Source: DATBQN01 sp963755825 (GTDB lineage: Bacteria > Acidobacteriota > Thermoanaerobaculia > Multivoradales > UBA5704). From it: a stretch of DNA of 64,000 nt. Made by a program: the position numbers and the translations under genes. Shown piece by piece: positions 46,240 to 55,052 of the stretch. The notes below the pieces were generated by a model. The model worked only from the letters and a program-made list of their open reading frames with translations. It made no database searches and was not told the origin of the DNA. The DNA lies in NCBI GenBank assembly GCA_963755825.1, contig CAVWLA010000003.1, positions 930,001 through 994,000 of the forward strand. Direction: 5' to 3'. The stretch's first letter is position 1. Each line of letters begins with the position of its first letter.

Positions 46240-46629
46240 ATGCGTGGCGCCCGCGAGCGGTTCACCGCTCTTCTCATCTGCCTGGTCTTCGCGTCGCTCG
46301 AGCTGCTCTCGGCGGCGCCGGGAATGCACCGCCACGATGGCGGACCGGAGGTCTTCCTCCGCGTCGGCGGGGCTGGCGTCGCCGCCATCGGCGCCGCCGG
46401 CAGCATCGCGCCAGCCGGCACCAGCGTCGCGGCCCCCGCCTCGCCGGGCGATCAGGCGCCGCGCGAGTGCCCGGCCTGCCGGCTCTCCGGGCTCTTCGCG
46501 GTCGCCTCCTGCGGCATCCCCACGTCGGTCCCCGCCACACAGGCCAGCCCGCGCATCGCCGCCGGCTCCCGCGCCTTCGCCTCACCGGTCGTCGACAGCA
46601 TCCGCGGCCGCGCTCCTCCCCTCGCCTAG
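46240..46629 (+). CDS. Small exported His/Cys metal-binding-type protein (DUF2946-like)
   Basis: 129 aa with a signal peptide (ERFTALLICLVFASLELLSAAPG) followed by MHRHDGG and, later, ECPACRLSGLFAV. A short exported protein with an HxHDG and a CPAC motif at the head of a CzcCBA/CusCBA operon is a recurring arrangement; DUF2946 proteins are the nearest named family. Binding of Cu, Zn or Co is inferred from those motifs and context. No ribosome site precedes ATG 46240, matching the leaderless promoter. The channel gene starts 59 nt after its stop. Confidence 0.65.
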   Translation: MRGARERFTALLICLVFASLELLSAAPGMHRHDGGPEVFLRVGGAGVAAIGAAGSIAPAGTSVAAPASPGDQAPRECPACRLSGLFAVASCGIPTSVPATQASPRIAAGSRAFASPVVDSIRGRAPPLA

Positions 46630-46688
46630 CTCTCCCGTCTCTCGTTCCCGAGCTGTCAACGACGGAGAGCCCCGAGGAGGGGGCTACT

Positions 46689-48113
46689 TTGAGACGCCTA
46701 TCCATTGGTTTCATGCTCGCGACCCTCGGTTGCGCCGCGCTGGCGCGGCCCGCCTGCAGCCAGACATCCAGCCCGCCGGCTGCCCAGGCCCCGGGCCAGC
46801 CCGCCGCGCCGGCTGCCCCATCCGCGCTCCGCCTCTCGCGCCGCCAGGCGATCGACGAGGCGCTGGCGAAGAACCCCGGCATCCTCGCCTCGCGCGAGCA
46901 GGTCGAGCAGGCGCGCGCCCAGGTCGCCGCCGCCCGCGCCTATCCCGATCCCAGCCTGGCGGCGGACGTCGCCGGGCAGCGCAACGCGCTGAACCCTGGC
47001 TCCGGCAACGCCAGCGACATCGGCCTCGGCCTGACGGTCCCCTTCCCCAGCAAGATCCGCCTCCGCGGCGACGTCGCCCGCGCCACGCTCCGCGCCGCCG
47101 AGTTCACCTTGGAGCAGCTCCGCCAGTCGGTCGCTTCGCAGGCGGCGCAGGCCTACGACGCGATCCTCGTCGCCGTCCGCCACGGCGACGACCTGCGGCA
47201 GAGCCGCGAGCTGGCGCTCGACTTCCTCGCCAAGACCAAGGCGCGGTTCCTCGCCGGCACGGTGGCCAAGGTCGACGTCGTCAAGGCGCAGGTCGACGTC
47301 TCGCAGGCGGAGAACGATCTCATCGCCAACGAGCGCGCCCTGCTCACCGCCCGCGCCTCGCTGAACCGCCTCCTCGGGCGGACCGGCGGCGCCCCCGTCG
47401 AGGTCACCGACAGCCTCGAGGTGCCGGCGTCGATCGCCGAGCTCGAGGGGCTCGAGCGGCTCGCCGAGGCCTCGCGGCCGGAGCTCAAGAGCCTGGAGAT
47501 CCAGCGCCAGGGGGCGCGGGCGGCGACCAAGCTGGCGCACCAGTACTGGGTGCCGGACATCAACGTCACGCTCACCCGCAACGCCGTCGACGGCATCCCC
47601 ACCACCTTCACCACCGGCATCGGCCTCGGCTTCCCCATCCTCCTCCGCCAGCACCGCGAGGGCGAGGTCGCCAACGCGCTCCACCGCGAGGAGGAGCTCG
47701 CCGCCGACGCCGCCGATCTCACCGCCCAGGTGAGCCTCGACGTGCGCACCTCGTTCGCCAACGCCTCGACGGCGCTCCGCCAGGCGACCTTCATCCGCGA
47801 CGAGCTGCTCCCCGAGGCGCGCGAGGTCTACCGCGTCGCCTCGGTGAGCTACGGCCTCGGCGGCTCCTCCGCCCTCGAGCTCCTCGACGCCAAGCGGACG
47901 CTCCTCGACGCCGAGAAGCAGTACGTCGACGCCCTCGGCGCCGCCAACGACGCCCAGGCCGCCCTCGAGCTCGCGGTCGGCGCGCCGCTGCCGCCGGCGG
48001 AGAGCGCCAAGCCCGCCGCAGACCAGCGATCTGGAAATCAGCCGTCCGCAAGCCAGTCTTCGGGAAACCAGCCGTCCGCAAGCCAGCCTTCCTCGGCAGG
48101 AGCCAAGCCATGA
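46689..48113 (+). CDS. TolC/CzcC-type outer-membrane efflux channel
   Basis: 474 aa. TTG 46689 is the start, with GAGGAGG eight bases upstream; it opens a signal peptide (RRLSIGFMLATLGCAALARPACSQ). Two outer-membrane-factor repeats follow, with long coiled-coil helices (SREQVEQARAQVAAARAYPDP, ALLTARASLNRLLG, VSYGLGGSSALELLDAKRTLLDAEKQYVDAL). The C terminus carries a tandem decapeptide (SGNQPSASQ twice) coded by a 30-bp DNA repeat. It forms the exit duct of the pump encoded by the next two genes. The stop overlaps the adaptor ATG (ATGA). Confidence 0.93.
   Translation: MRRLSIGFMLATLGCAALARPACSQTSSPPAAQAPGQPAAPAAPSALRLSRRQAIDEALAKNPGILASREQVEQARAQVAAARAYPDPSLAADVAGQRNALNPGSGNASDIGLGLTVPFPSKIRLRGDVARATLRAAEFTLEQLRQSVASQAAQAYDAILVAVRHGDDLRQSRELALDFLAKTKARFLAGTVAKVDVVKAQVDVSQAENDLIANERALLTARASLNRLLGRTGGAPVEVTDSLEVPASIAELEGLERLAEASRPELKSLEIQRQGARAATKLAHQYWVPDINVTLTRNAVDGIPTTFTTGIGLGFPILLRQHREGEVANALHREEELAADAADLTAQVSLDVRTSFANASTALRQATFIRDELLPEAREVYRVASVSYGLGGSSALELLDAKRTLLDAEKQYVDALGAANDAQAALELAVGAPLPPAESAKPAADQRSGNQPSASQSSGNQPSASQPSSAGAKP
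48031..48090 (+). repeat. Two 30-bp direct repeats at the 3' end of the channel gene
   Basis: Units 48031-48060 and 48061-48090 differ at only a few positions and encode SGNQPSASQ(S/P) twice. The tail is Ser/Gln-rich and probably unstructured. Confidence 0.8.
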
Positions 48114-49315
48114 GCGATCGCAGCCGTCCGTTGATCCGCGCGGGGGCGGTCGCCCTCGCCGTCCTGGCGCTGGCGCTCGCCGCCTGCGGGCCCGCCGGGA
48201 AGGCAGACTCCGAGAAGGCAGACCAGAAGAAGGCCGAGACCGCGCCGGCGCCCGACGCCAAGGACGCCGCCCGCCCCAGGGAGCTCACCCTCGACCCCGC
48301 CCAGCGCCAGAAGATCCGCCTCGAGCGGGTCGCCGCGGCGCCCTTCCGCCGCACCATCGAGACCACCGGCACCGTCGCCTTCGACCAGAACCGCGCCACC
48401 CAGGTGCTGGCGCCGATCTCGGGGCCGGTGGCGCGCCTGGAGGTACAGCTGGGGCAGGCGGTCGGGCGCGGCCAGATCCTCGCCACCGTCGCCTCGCCCG
48501 ACTTCGCGACCGACGTCAGCGCGCTGCGCAAGGCCGAGGCGACGGCGAAGAACGCCCGCCGCGTCGCCAGCCTCGACGAGGAGCTGTTCAAGAACGAGGC
48601 GATCGCGCGGCGCGACATGGAGCAGGCGGAGACCGACGCGGTCAACGCCGAGGCCGACCGCGACGCCGCCGTGGAGCAGCTCCGCGCCCTCGGCGTCGAC
48701 GCCAAGGCGATCGCCGACATCGAGGCGAACCGGCCGGTCGCCGGCGGCGGCGGCGCCGCCATCCGCTCGCCGATCGCCGGCACCGTCGTCGAGCGGCTGA
48801 TCACGCCGGGCCAGCTGCTGCAGGCGGGGACGACCGCGGCCTTCACCGTCGCCGACCTCTCGACGGTGTGGGTGATGGGGAACATCTTCGAGACCGACCT
48901 GCCGTTCGTGGCGCCCGGCGACCGCGCCGAGATCACCGCCGGCGCCGGCGGCCAGCCGCTCCCCGGCCGCGTCGACTACATCGCCGCCATCGTCGATCCG
49001 ACGACGCGGGCGATCCCCGTCCGCATCGTCGCCGCCAACCCCGGCGGCACGCTCAAACGCGATCTCTACGTGCGCCTCGCCATCCAGTCGAGCCGCGAGA
49101 GCAGCGGCCTGCTGGTGCCGGTCGCCGCGGTGCTGCAGGACGACGAGAACCTCCCCTTCGTCTTCCTGGCCAACGCCGACGGCAGCTTCGCGCGGCGGCG
49201 GGTCGAGACCGGCGCGCGGATCGGCGACCGCCAACAGATCACCGCCGGCCTCGCCGCCGGCGACACCGTGGTCGCCGACGGCGGCCTCTTCCTGCAGTTC
49301 GCGGAGAACCAATGA
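48110..49315 (+). CDS. Heavy-metal RND adaptor lipoprotein (CusB/CzcB type)
   Basis: 401 aa. A lipoprotein signal ends in LALAAC (Cys about 24), so the protein is anchored by lipid. After a charged linker come the membrane-fusion-protein parts: RRTIETTGTVAFDQNRATQV, ISGPVARLEVQLGQAVGRGQIL, an alpha hairpin (SALRKAEATAKNARRVA), IRSPIAGTVVERLITPGQLL, and barrel/MPD regions (VWVMGNIFETDLPFV, ITAGLAAGDTVVADGG). It links the pump to the channel. No extra Met-rich N-terminal domain is seen, favouring Zn/Co/Cd over Cu, weakly. ATGA overlaps on both sides. Confidence 0.93.
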   Translation: MSDRSRPLIRAGAVALAVLALALAACGPAGKADSEKADQKKAETAPAPDAKDAARPRELTLDPAQRQKIRLERVAAAPFRRTIETTGTVAFDQNRATQVLAPISGPVARLEVQLGQAVGRGQILATVASPDFATDVSALRKAEATAKNARRVASLDEELFKNEAIARRDMEQAETDAVNAEADRDAAVEQLRALGVDAKAIADIEANRPVAGGGGAAIRSPIAGTVVERLITPGQLLQAGTTAAFTVADLSTVWVMGNIFETDLPFVAPGDRAEITAGAGGQPLPGRVDYIAAIVDPTTRAIPVRIVAANPGGTLKRDLYVRLAIQSSRESSGLLVPVAAVLQDDENLPFVFLANADGSFARRRVETGARIGDRQQITAGLAAGDTVVADGGLFLQFAENQ

Positions 49316-52300
49316 GCGGCGAGGATCTGCCGACGCCCGCCGGACCGGCGGCGGAGGAGGCCGCGGCGACGGCGTCGGCGGTCGTGGCACGGCAGCCGTC
49401 GGTCATCAACCGGCTGGTCGGGGCGGCGCTCGGCCAGCGCTTCCTCGTCCTCCTCGGCGCGGTGCTCCTGCTCGCCGGCGGCAGCTGGTCCTTCAAGCGG
49501 CTGCCGGTGGATGCCTACCCCGATCTCTCGCCGCCGATCGTCGAGATCGTCACCCAGTGGGAGGGCCACGCGGCGGAGGAGGTCGAGCGGCTCATCACGG
49601 TGCCGCTCGAGGTCGAGATGAACGGCCTGCCGGGCTTGACCGTGGTGCGCTCGATCTCGCTCTACGGCCTGTCCTCGGTCCGCATCACCTTCGAGAACGG
49701 CACCGACAGCTACTTCGCCCGCCAGCAGGTGTTCGAGCGCCTGCCCGACGCCCAGCTGCCGAGCGGCATCACGCCCTCGGTGTCGCCGCTCTTCTCTCCC
49801 TCCGGCCTCATCTACCGCTACGTGCTGGAGAGCCCCGACCGCTCGCCGATGGAGCTCAAGACGATCGAGGACTGGATCGTCGAGCGCCGCTACAAGGCGG
49901 TCCCCGGCGTCGCCGACGACTCCGGCTTCGGCGGCCAGACGATGCAGTACCAGGTGCTCCTCGATCCGGCGAAGATCGCCGGCACCGGCCTCTCGGTGCC
50001 CGCCGTCGTCGCCGCCCTGGGCGCCAACAACAGCAACGCCGGCGGCGGCTTCTACTCGCAGGGCGGCCAGTTCTACTACGTGCGCGGCCTCGGCCGCCTG
50101 GCGACGCCGGCGGACATCGGCAACGTCGTCCTGGCGGTGCACAACGGCACGCCGATCCTGGTCAAGGACGTCGGCGAGGTCGTCCTCGGCGCGGCGCCGC
50201 GCCTCGGCGAGTTCGGCTACCTCGGCCGCGACGACTCGGTCGAGGGCGTCATCCTCATGCGGCGCGGCGAGCAGGCGCAGGTCGTCCTCGAGCGGGTCGA
50301 GAAGAAGACGCAGGAGCTCAACCGCTCGGTGCTGCCGCCCGACGTCAAGATCCACCCCTACTACGACCGCCGCGACCTGATCGCCCTCACCACCCGCACG
50401 GTCGAGGACAACCTGCTGCGCGGCATGGTCCTCGTCGTCGTCGTCCTCATCTTCTTCCTCTACGACCTGCGCTCGGGGCTGATCGTCGCCTGCACCATCC
50501 CGCTCTGCCTCTGCTTCGCCTTCGTCTGTCTCGACTTGAAGCACGTCCCCGCCAACCTGCTGTCGATCGGCGCCATCGACTTCGGCATCATGGTCGACGG
50601 CGCCGTGGTGATGGTCGAGAACATCTTCCGCCAGCTGGCGCTGCGCCGCGGCCAGCCCTTCGACATGCGCGCCGTCATCCTCGAGGCCGCCGGCGAGGTC
50701 GACCGGCCGATCGTCTACGCGGTGGCGGTCATCGTCGCCGGCTTCCTCCCCATCTACGCCCTCTCGGGGCCGTCGGGCGAGCTCTTCCGGCCGATGGCGG
50801 ACACCACCATCTTCGCCCTCCTCGGCTCGCTCGCCTTGACCCTCACGCTGCTGCCGGTGCTCTGCTACTGGGTGCTGCGCAAGGGCGTCCGCGAGCGGCG
50901 GAACGTCATCTTCGAGGCCATCCGCTCGGCCTACACCAGGGGCCTCGACCTCTGCCTCGACCACCCCTGGGGGACCACCTTCGTCTCCGCGCTCCTCCTC
51001 GTCGGCTCGCTCCTCCTGGTGCCGGGGATCGGCGCCGAGTTCATGCCGCACCTCGACGAGGGCGCCCTCTGGGTGCGCGCCAACATGCCGGCGACGATCT
51101 CCTTCGACGAGGCGGCGAAGATCTCGCCGCAGGTGCGGGCGATCCTGCGCTCGTTCCCCGAGGTCACCATCGTCGCCTCCGAGCTCGGCCGCCCGGACGA
51201 CGGCACCGACCCGACCGGCTTCTTCAACGACGAGTTCTTCGTCGGTTTGAAACCCTACTCCGAGTGGAGCGGCCGCTACCGCACCAAGGCCGCCCTCGTC
51301 GAGGCGATCAATCGCAAGCTCGCGGCCTTTCCGGGCATCGTCTTCAACTACACGCAGCCCGCCGAGGACGCCGTCGACGAGGCGGAGACGGGGTTGAAGA
51401 GCGCCCTCGCCGTCAAGGTCTTCGGCAGCGACCTGATGGTGCTCGAGAACAAGGCGAAGGAGATCCAGCGCGTCCTCCACGGCGTGCGCGGCATCGCCGA
51501 GATCACCGTCGTCAAGCAGCTCGGCCAGCCCAGCCTCACCGTCGACATCGACCGCGCCAAGATCGCGCGCTACGGCCTCAACGTCGCCGACGTCAACGGC
51601 CTCGTCGAGGCGGCGGTGGGCGGCGCCACGGCGACCCAGGTGGTGCAGGGGGAGAAGCTCTTCGACCTCGTCGTCCGCCTGCAGCCGCAGTACCGCGAGT
51701 CGCCGGAGGAGATCGGCAACATCCTCATCGCCACGGCGGGCGGCCAGCAGGTGCCGCTCAAGGAGCTGGCGACGGTGCGGGTGGTCAACGGCGCGTCCTT
51801 CATCTACCGCGAGAACAGCTCGCGCTACATCGGCATCCAGTACTCGGTCGAAGGGCGCGACCTCGCCGGCGCGGTGGAGGATGCCAAGCGGCAGGTGGAG
51901 AGCCAGGTCAAGCTGCCGGAGGGGTACCAGGCGGTCTGGGGCGGCGAATACGAGGACTACACGGCGTCGAGGAACCAGCTCCGCGTCATCCTGCCGCTCA
52001 CCATCGGGCTCATCTTCCTGCTCCTCTTCCTCCTCTACAGCAATTTCAAGTTCCCCATGATCACCCTCCTCGCCGTGTTCCTCTCCGGTCCTATCGGCGG
52101 CCTGCTGGCGCTGCGCCTCTCCGGCACACCGTTCTCGGTGTCCTCGGGGATCGGCTTCCTCGCCCTCTTCGGCGTCTCGGTGCAGACGGCGGTGATCTAC
52201 GTCTCCTACGCCAACGAGCTCCGCGGCGCCGGCATGGACATCGTCCGCGCCACCCGCGAGGCGGCGATCCTCCGCCTGCGGCCGATCATGATGACGGCGC

Positions 52301-52479
52301 TCGTCGCGGCCGTCGGCCTCCTCCCCGCGGCGCTCTCGACCGGCATCGGCTCCGACTCCCAGCGCCCCTTCGCCCTCGTCATCGTCGGCGGCCTCTTCTC
52401 CCGCCTGCTGATCAGCGTCTTCCTGATGCCGGCCCTCTACCTGCTCGTGGCGCGGCCGGGCGACCGGCTGGAGGTCTGA
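49312..52479 (+). CDS. Heavy-metal RND pump (CzcA/CusA family)
   Basis: 1055 aa. Twelve-helix RND layout with the heavy-metal type signature in TM4: IGAIDFGIMVDGAVVMVENIFRQ, where the DFG Asp distinguishes the HME group from the multidrug pump at 18.9 kb. Also typical are PVDAYPDLSPPIVEIVTQWEG, LPGVADDSGFGGQTMQYQV-type porter loops, and VSVQTAVIYVSYANELR in the last third. The exact cation cannot be fixed from sequence. Terminal gene of the four-gene operon; ATG 49312 overlaps the adaptor stop. Confidence 0.95.
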   Translation: MSGEDLPTPAGPAAEEAAATASAVVARQPSVINRLVGAALGQRFLVLLGAVLLLAGGSWSFKRLPVDAYPDLSPPIVEIVTQWEGHAAEEVERLITVPLEVEMNGLPGLTVVRSISLYGLSSVRITFENGTDSYFARQQVFERLPDAQLPSGITPSVSPLFSPSGLIYRYVLESPDRSPMELKTIEDWIVERRYKAVPGVADDSGFGGQTMQYQVLLDPAKIAGTGLSVPAVVAALGANNSNAGGGFYSQGGQFYYVRGLGRLATPADIGNVVLAVHNGTPILVKDVGEVVLGAAPRLGEFGYLGRDDSVEGVILMRRGEQAQVVLERVEKKTQELNRSVLPPDVKIHPYYDRRDLIALTTRTVEDNLLRGMVLVVVVLIFFLYDLRSGLIVACTIPLCLCFAFVCLDLKHVPANLLSIGAIDFGIMVDGAVVMVENIFRQLALRRGQPFDMRAVILEAAGEVDRPIVYAVAVIVAGFLPIYALSGPSGELFRPMADTTIFALLGSLALTLTLLPVLCYWVLRKGVRERRNVIFEAIRSAYTRGLDLCLDHPWGTTFVSALLLVGSLLLVPGIGAEFMPHLDEGALWVRANMPATISFDEAAKISPQVRAILRSFPEVTIVASELGRPDDGTDPTGFFNDEFFVGLKPYSEWSGRYRTKAALVEAINRKLAAFPGIVFNYTQPAEDAVDEAETGLKSALAVKVFGSDLMVLENKAKEIQRVLHGVRGIAEITVVKQLGQPSLTVDIDRAKIARYGLNVADVNGLVEAAVGGATATQVVQGEKLFDLVVRLQPQYRESPEEIGNILIATAGGQQVPLKELATVRVVNGASFIYRENSSRYIGIQYSVEGRDLAGAVEDAKRQVESQVKLPEGYQAVWGGEYEDYTASRNQLRVILPLTIGLIFLLLFLLYSNFKFPMITLLAVFLSGPIGGLLALRLSGTPFSVSSGIGFLALFGVSVQTAVIYVSYANELRGAGMDIVRATREAAILRLRPIMMTALVAAVGLLPAALSTGIGSDSQRPFALVIVGGLFSRLLISVFLMPALYLLVARPGDRLEV

Positions 52480-52605
52480 TCGACCGGCAGAAATTCCTGG
52501 CAAAGGTGGCCGCGGGCGCGGCGATTGCTTGCTTTCTGATCGGACGCAAGCGTCCCGCGCGTCCGCCTCCGGGAGACCGCGAGGCCGAGAGACAGGAGGT
52601 CCTCC

Positions 52606-53259
52606 ATGCCGCCCCTTCACCCTCGCCGCAGCCGACGTTCCCAACAAGCGACCCTCGTCGCCGGCCTCGCCCTCGCCGGTGCCGCCCTGACCATGGCTGG
52701 GGCCGCTCTCGCGATGGCCGCGAGCGCCGATCAGGCCGAACCCGCCAAGCCCATCGAGCGGCTCATCGCCTTCGCCGTCAACACCGGAGTCACCCTCGAC
52801 CCGCGGCCGACCCGCAACGGCAGCTCGACGGTGCAGATCACGATCGACCGCTGGTCGACGGAGGCCGAGCGCGACGAGCTCATCGGCTCCCTCCGCACCA
52901 AGGGCGAGGACGGCCTCTTGAAGGCGCTGCAGGAGAACCCGCCCGTCGGCACCATCCGCACCCCCGACACCGTCGCCTGGGACCTCCACTATGCGCGCCA
53001 GCGCCCGACGCCGGACGGCGGCCGCGACATCATCCTGGGCACCGATCGGCCGATCCGCTTCTGGGAGGCGGCGAACCTGACCCGGTCGTCGCACTATCCC
53101 TTCACCGTGATCCAGCTCCACCTCGACAAGGACAACCACGGCACGGGAAAGATGTCGATCGCCACCCGCATCCAGATCAGCCAGGACGGCAAGACGATCG
53201 AGCTCGAAAACTACGCCACCCAGCCGGTGCGGCTGCTGGACGTGGCGGAGCAGCGGTAG
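52606..53259 (+). CDS. Exported hypothetical protein, 217 aa
   Basis: ATG 52606 with AGGAGG eight bases upstream. Twin-Arg-like basic start and signal peptide to about residue 39 (VAGLALAGAALTMAGAALAMAA). The mature part is one alpha/beta domain: RLIAFAVNTG, STVQITIDRWSTEAERDELIGSL, TKGEDGLLKALQENPPVGTI, WDLHYARQR, IILGTDRPIRFWEAAN, HYPFTVIQLHLDKDNHGTGKM, and IELENYATQPVRLLDV. It reads like a conserved family that I have no name for. It lies 126 nt after the metal pump and converges on the MFS gene, 8 nt away. Confidence 0.75.
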   Translation: MPPLHPRRSRRSQQATLVAGLALAGAALTMAGAALAMAASADQAEPAKPIERLIAFAVNTGVTLDPRPTRNGSSTVQITIDRWSTEAERDELIGSLRTKGEDGLLKALQENPPVGTIRTPDTVAWDLHYARQRPTPDGGRDIILGTDRPIRFWEAANLTRSSHYPFTVIQLHLDKDNHGTGKMSIATRIQISQDGKTIELENYATQPVRLLDVAEQR

Positions 53260-53267
53260 GGGGATCG

Positions 53268-54533
53268 CTAATCGGTCCGCGACAGGTCCGCACCCTTCGC
53301 CTCGCGGCCGAGCGAGGTCACGACGGCGACGAGGAGGGCGACGAGGAGAACGGTCGCGGCGAGGACCGGCGGGTAGTAGCCGGCGTACCGGTGCTCGACG
53401 AGCTTCGCCTGGAAGACGCCGTTGCGCGAGGCGAAGAGGTTGCCGAGCTGGTAGGCGAAGCCGGGGAAGGTGCCGCGGACGCCGGCCGGCGACAGCTCGT
53501 TCAAGTGCGCCGGCACGACGCCCCACGCCCCCTGCACCATGAACTGCATGATGAAGCCGCCGAGCGCCAGGAGCGGCGCGGTGTGCGCGTAGGCCCAGAG
53601 CGGGATCGCCAGGATGGCGAGGAGCGCCGCGATGACGATGGCGCGGCGGCGGCCGATGCGCTCCGACCAGGCGCCGAAGAAGATTCCGCCGGCGAGGGCG
53701 CCGAGGTTGTAGATGACGGCGATGAGGCCGACCAGCTTCGGCGAGAAGCCGTGGTTCTTCTCGAGGAACGTCGGATAGAGATCCTGGGTGCCGTGGCTGA
53801 ACGAGTTGAAGGCGAACATCAGCACCACCAAAAAGAGGAAGACGCCGAGATGGGCGCCGATGTCGCCGAGCCAGCGCCGCCGCGGCGCGCCCCCGGGGGC
53901 CAGCACGGCCGCTTCACCGCCGCCGCCGCGGCCCTTCCCCTGCAGCCAGGCGGGCGACTCCTCCACCTTTGAGCGGATGTAGAGCACCAGGAACGCCGGC
54001 AGCGCGCCGACGACGAACATGCCGCGCCAGCCGACGAAGCTGAAGAGGGTGCCGTAGACGAGCGCCGCCAGCAGGTAGCCGACGACGTAGCCTTCCTGCA
54101 GCAGCCCGGAGAAGAAGCCGCGCCCCTCGGCCGGCAGCGTCTCGAAGGCGAGCGCCGCGCCGACTCCCCACTCGCCGCCCATGGCGATGCCGAAGAGGGC
54201 GCGCATCACCAGGAACACCGGCAGCGACGGCGCGAAGGCCGAGGCCAGCTCGAACACCGAGTACATGATGATGTTGACCATCAGCGTCGGCCGGCGACCG
54301 TAGCGGTCCGCCATCATGCCGAAGACGAGCGCCCCCACCGGCCGCATCGCCAGGGTGAGGAAGATCGCCTCCGCGATCGCCGACACCTGGGCGTGGAAGT
54401 CGGTCGCGATGGCGCTGACGCAGAAGACCAGGATGAAGAAGTCGAAGGCGTCGAGCGACCAGCCGAGGAAGCAGGCGAGGAAGGTGTTGCGCTGCACGCG
54501 GGTGAGGCGGCGGAAGTGGCCGAAGAATTCCAT
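53268..54533 (-). CDS. MFS transporter (metabolite:H+ symporter / SHS lactate-type)
   Basis: 421 aa, ATG 54533 with AAAGGAG just upstream. Twelve helices. N-half motifs: NTFLACFLGWSLDAFDFFILVF at helix 1, GMMADRYGRRPTLM (motif A loop between helices 2 and 3), and MRALFGIAMGGEWGVGAALAFE (helix 5 region of sugar/carboxylate porters). The C half has GAWSERIGRRRAIV. This pattern is that of carboxylate (lactate/pyruvate, sialate) proton symporters; the substrate is inferred. It starts 30 nt after the MmcQ-type gene and is probably co-transcribed with it. Confidence 0.88.
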   Translation of the reverse strand: MEFFGHFRRLTRVQRNTFLACFLGWSLDAFDFFILVFCVSAIATDFHAQVSAIAEAIFLTLAMRPVGALVFGMMADRYGRRPTLMVNIIMYSVFELASAFAPSLPVFLVMRALFGIAMGGEWGVGAALAFETLPAEGRGFFSGLLQEGYVVGYLLAALVYGTLFSFVGWRGMFVVGALPAFLVLYIRSKVEESPAWLQGKGRGGGGEAAVLAPGGAPRRRWLGDIGAHLGVFLFLVVLMFAFNSFSHGTQDLYPTFLEKNHGFSPKLVGLIAVIYNLGALAGGIFFGAWSERIGRRRAIVIAALLAILAIPLWAYAHTAPLLALGGFIMQFMVQGAWGVVPAHLNELSPAGVRGTFPGFAYQLGNLFASRNGVFQAKLVEHRYAGYYPPVLAATVLLVALLVAVVTSLGREAKGADLSRTD

Positions 54534-54562
54534 GCGCTCCTTTCGCCGGCAGCGGAGCCGAC

Positions 54563-54946
54563 CTAGCGAGTGGGCTTCCGCGCCGCGCGCGCATCCAGCT
54601 CGGCGAGCAGCTTGGCCGGCGCCACGGCGCGGTAGGCGGCGGTGACGATCTCGGCGAGCTCTCGCCAGTCGACCTCGACGTCGAGCCAGACGCCGAGCCA
54701 GCCGCGGTGGCCGACGTAGGGGGGGACGAAGAAGCGGTCGGGAGCCGCGGCGACCATCGCCTCCTGGGCGCCGTCCGGCGCGGCGCACCAGAGGGCGACG
54801 CGGTCGTCGTGGTGGTGGTCGGCGTAGCACGCGAAGGAGGGCTTGCTGCGCACGAACCAGGCCGGCTCGCCGTGGCTCGCTCGCTCGGTCGCTTCCGGCA
54901 GGGACAGGCAGAGCCGGCGGAGGATCGGCAGCGGATCGTCATCCAT
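54563..54946 (-). CDS. MmcQ/YjbR family protein
   Basis: 127 aa, single domain matching the family: RRLCLSLPEATERASHGEPAWFVRSKPSFACYAD, DRVALWCAAPDGAQE, DRFFVPPYVGHRGWLGVWLD, DWRELAEIVTAAYRAVAPAKL. The fold (double wing / CyaY-like) is often annotated as DNA-binding, but the function is unproven. The ATG at 54946 has no strong ribosome site. It is first in a likely two-gene unit with the MFS transporter. Confidence 0.9.
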   Translation of the reverse strand: MDDDPLPILRRLCLSLPEATERASHGEPAWFVRSKPSFACYADHHHDDRVALWCAAPDGAQEAMVAAAPDRFFVPPYVGHRGWLGVWLDVEVDWRELAEIVTAAYRAVAPAKLLAELDARAARKPTR

Positions 54947-55052
54947 GGCGCGATGATGCCACGGCTGGCGCGCGGCGCGGAGGCCGGTGGCGGTGATCGA
55001 GCTGCGGGCGGAGCGGAGGCCGGCGGGGAGGCCCCGCCAGCTGACACTCGCC

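Noticed and set aside
49066..53526. A 1486-codon minus-strand open frame opposite the metal pump genes
   Set aside because: Composition is the mirror of the RND coding strand; the plus-strand genes have full domain sets and coupled starts.
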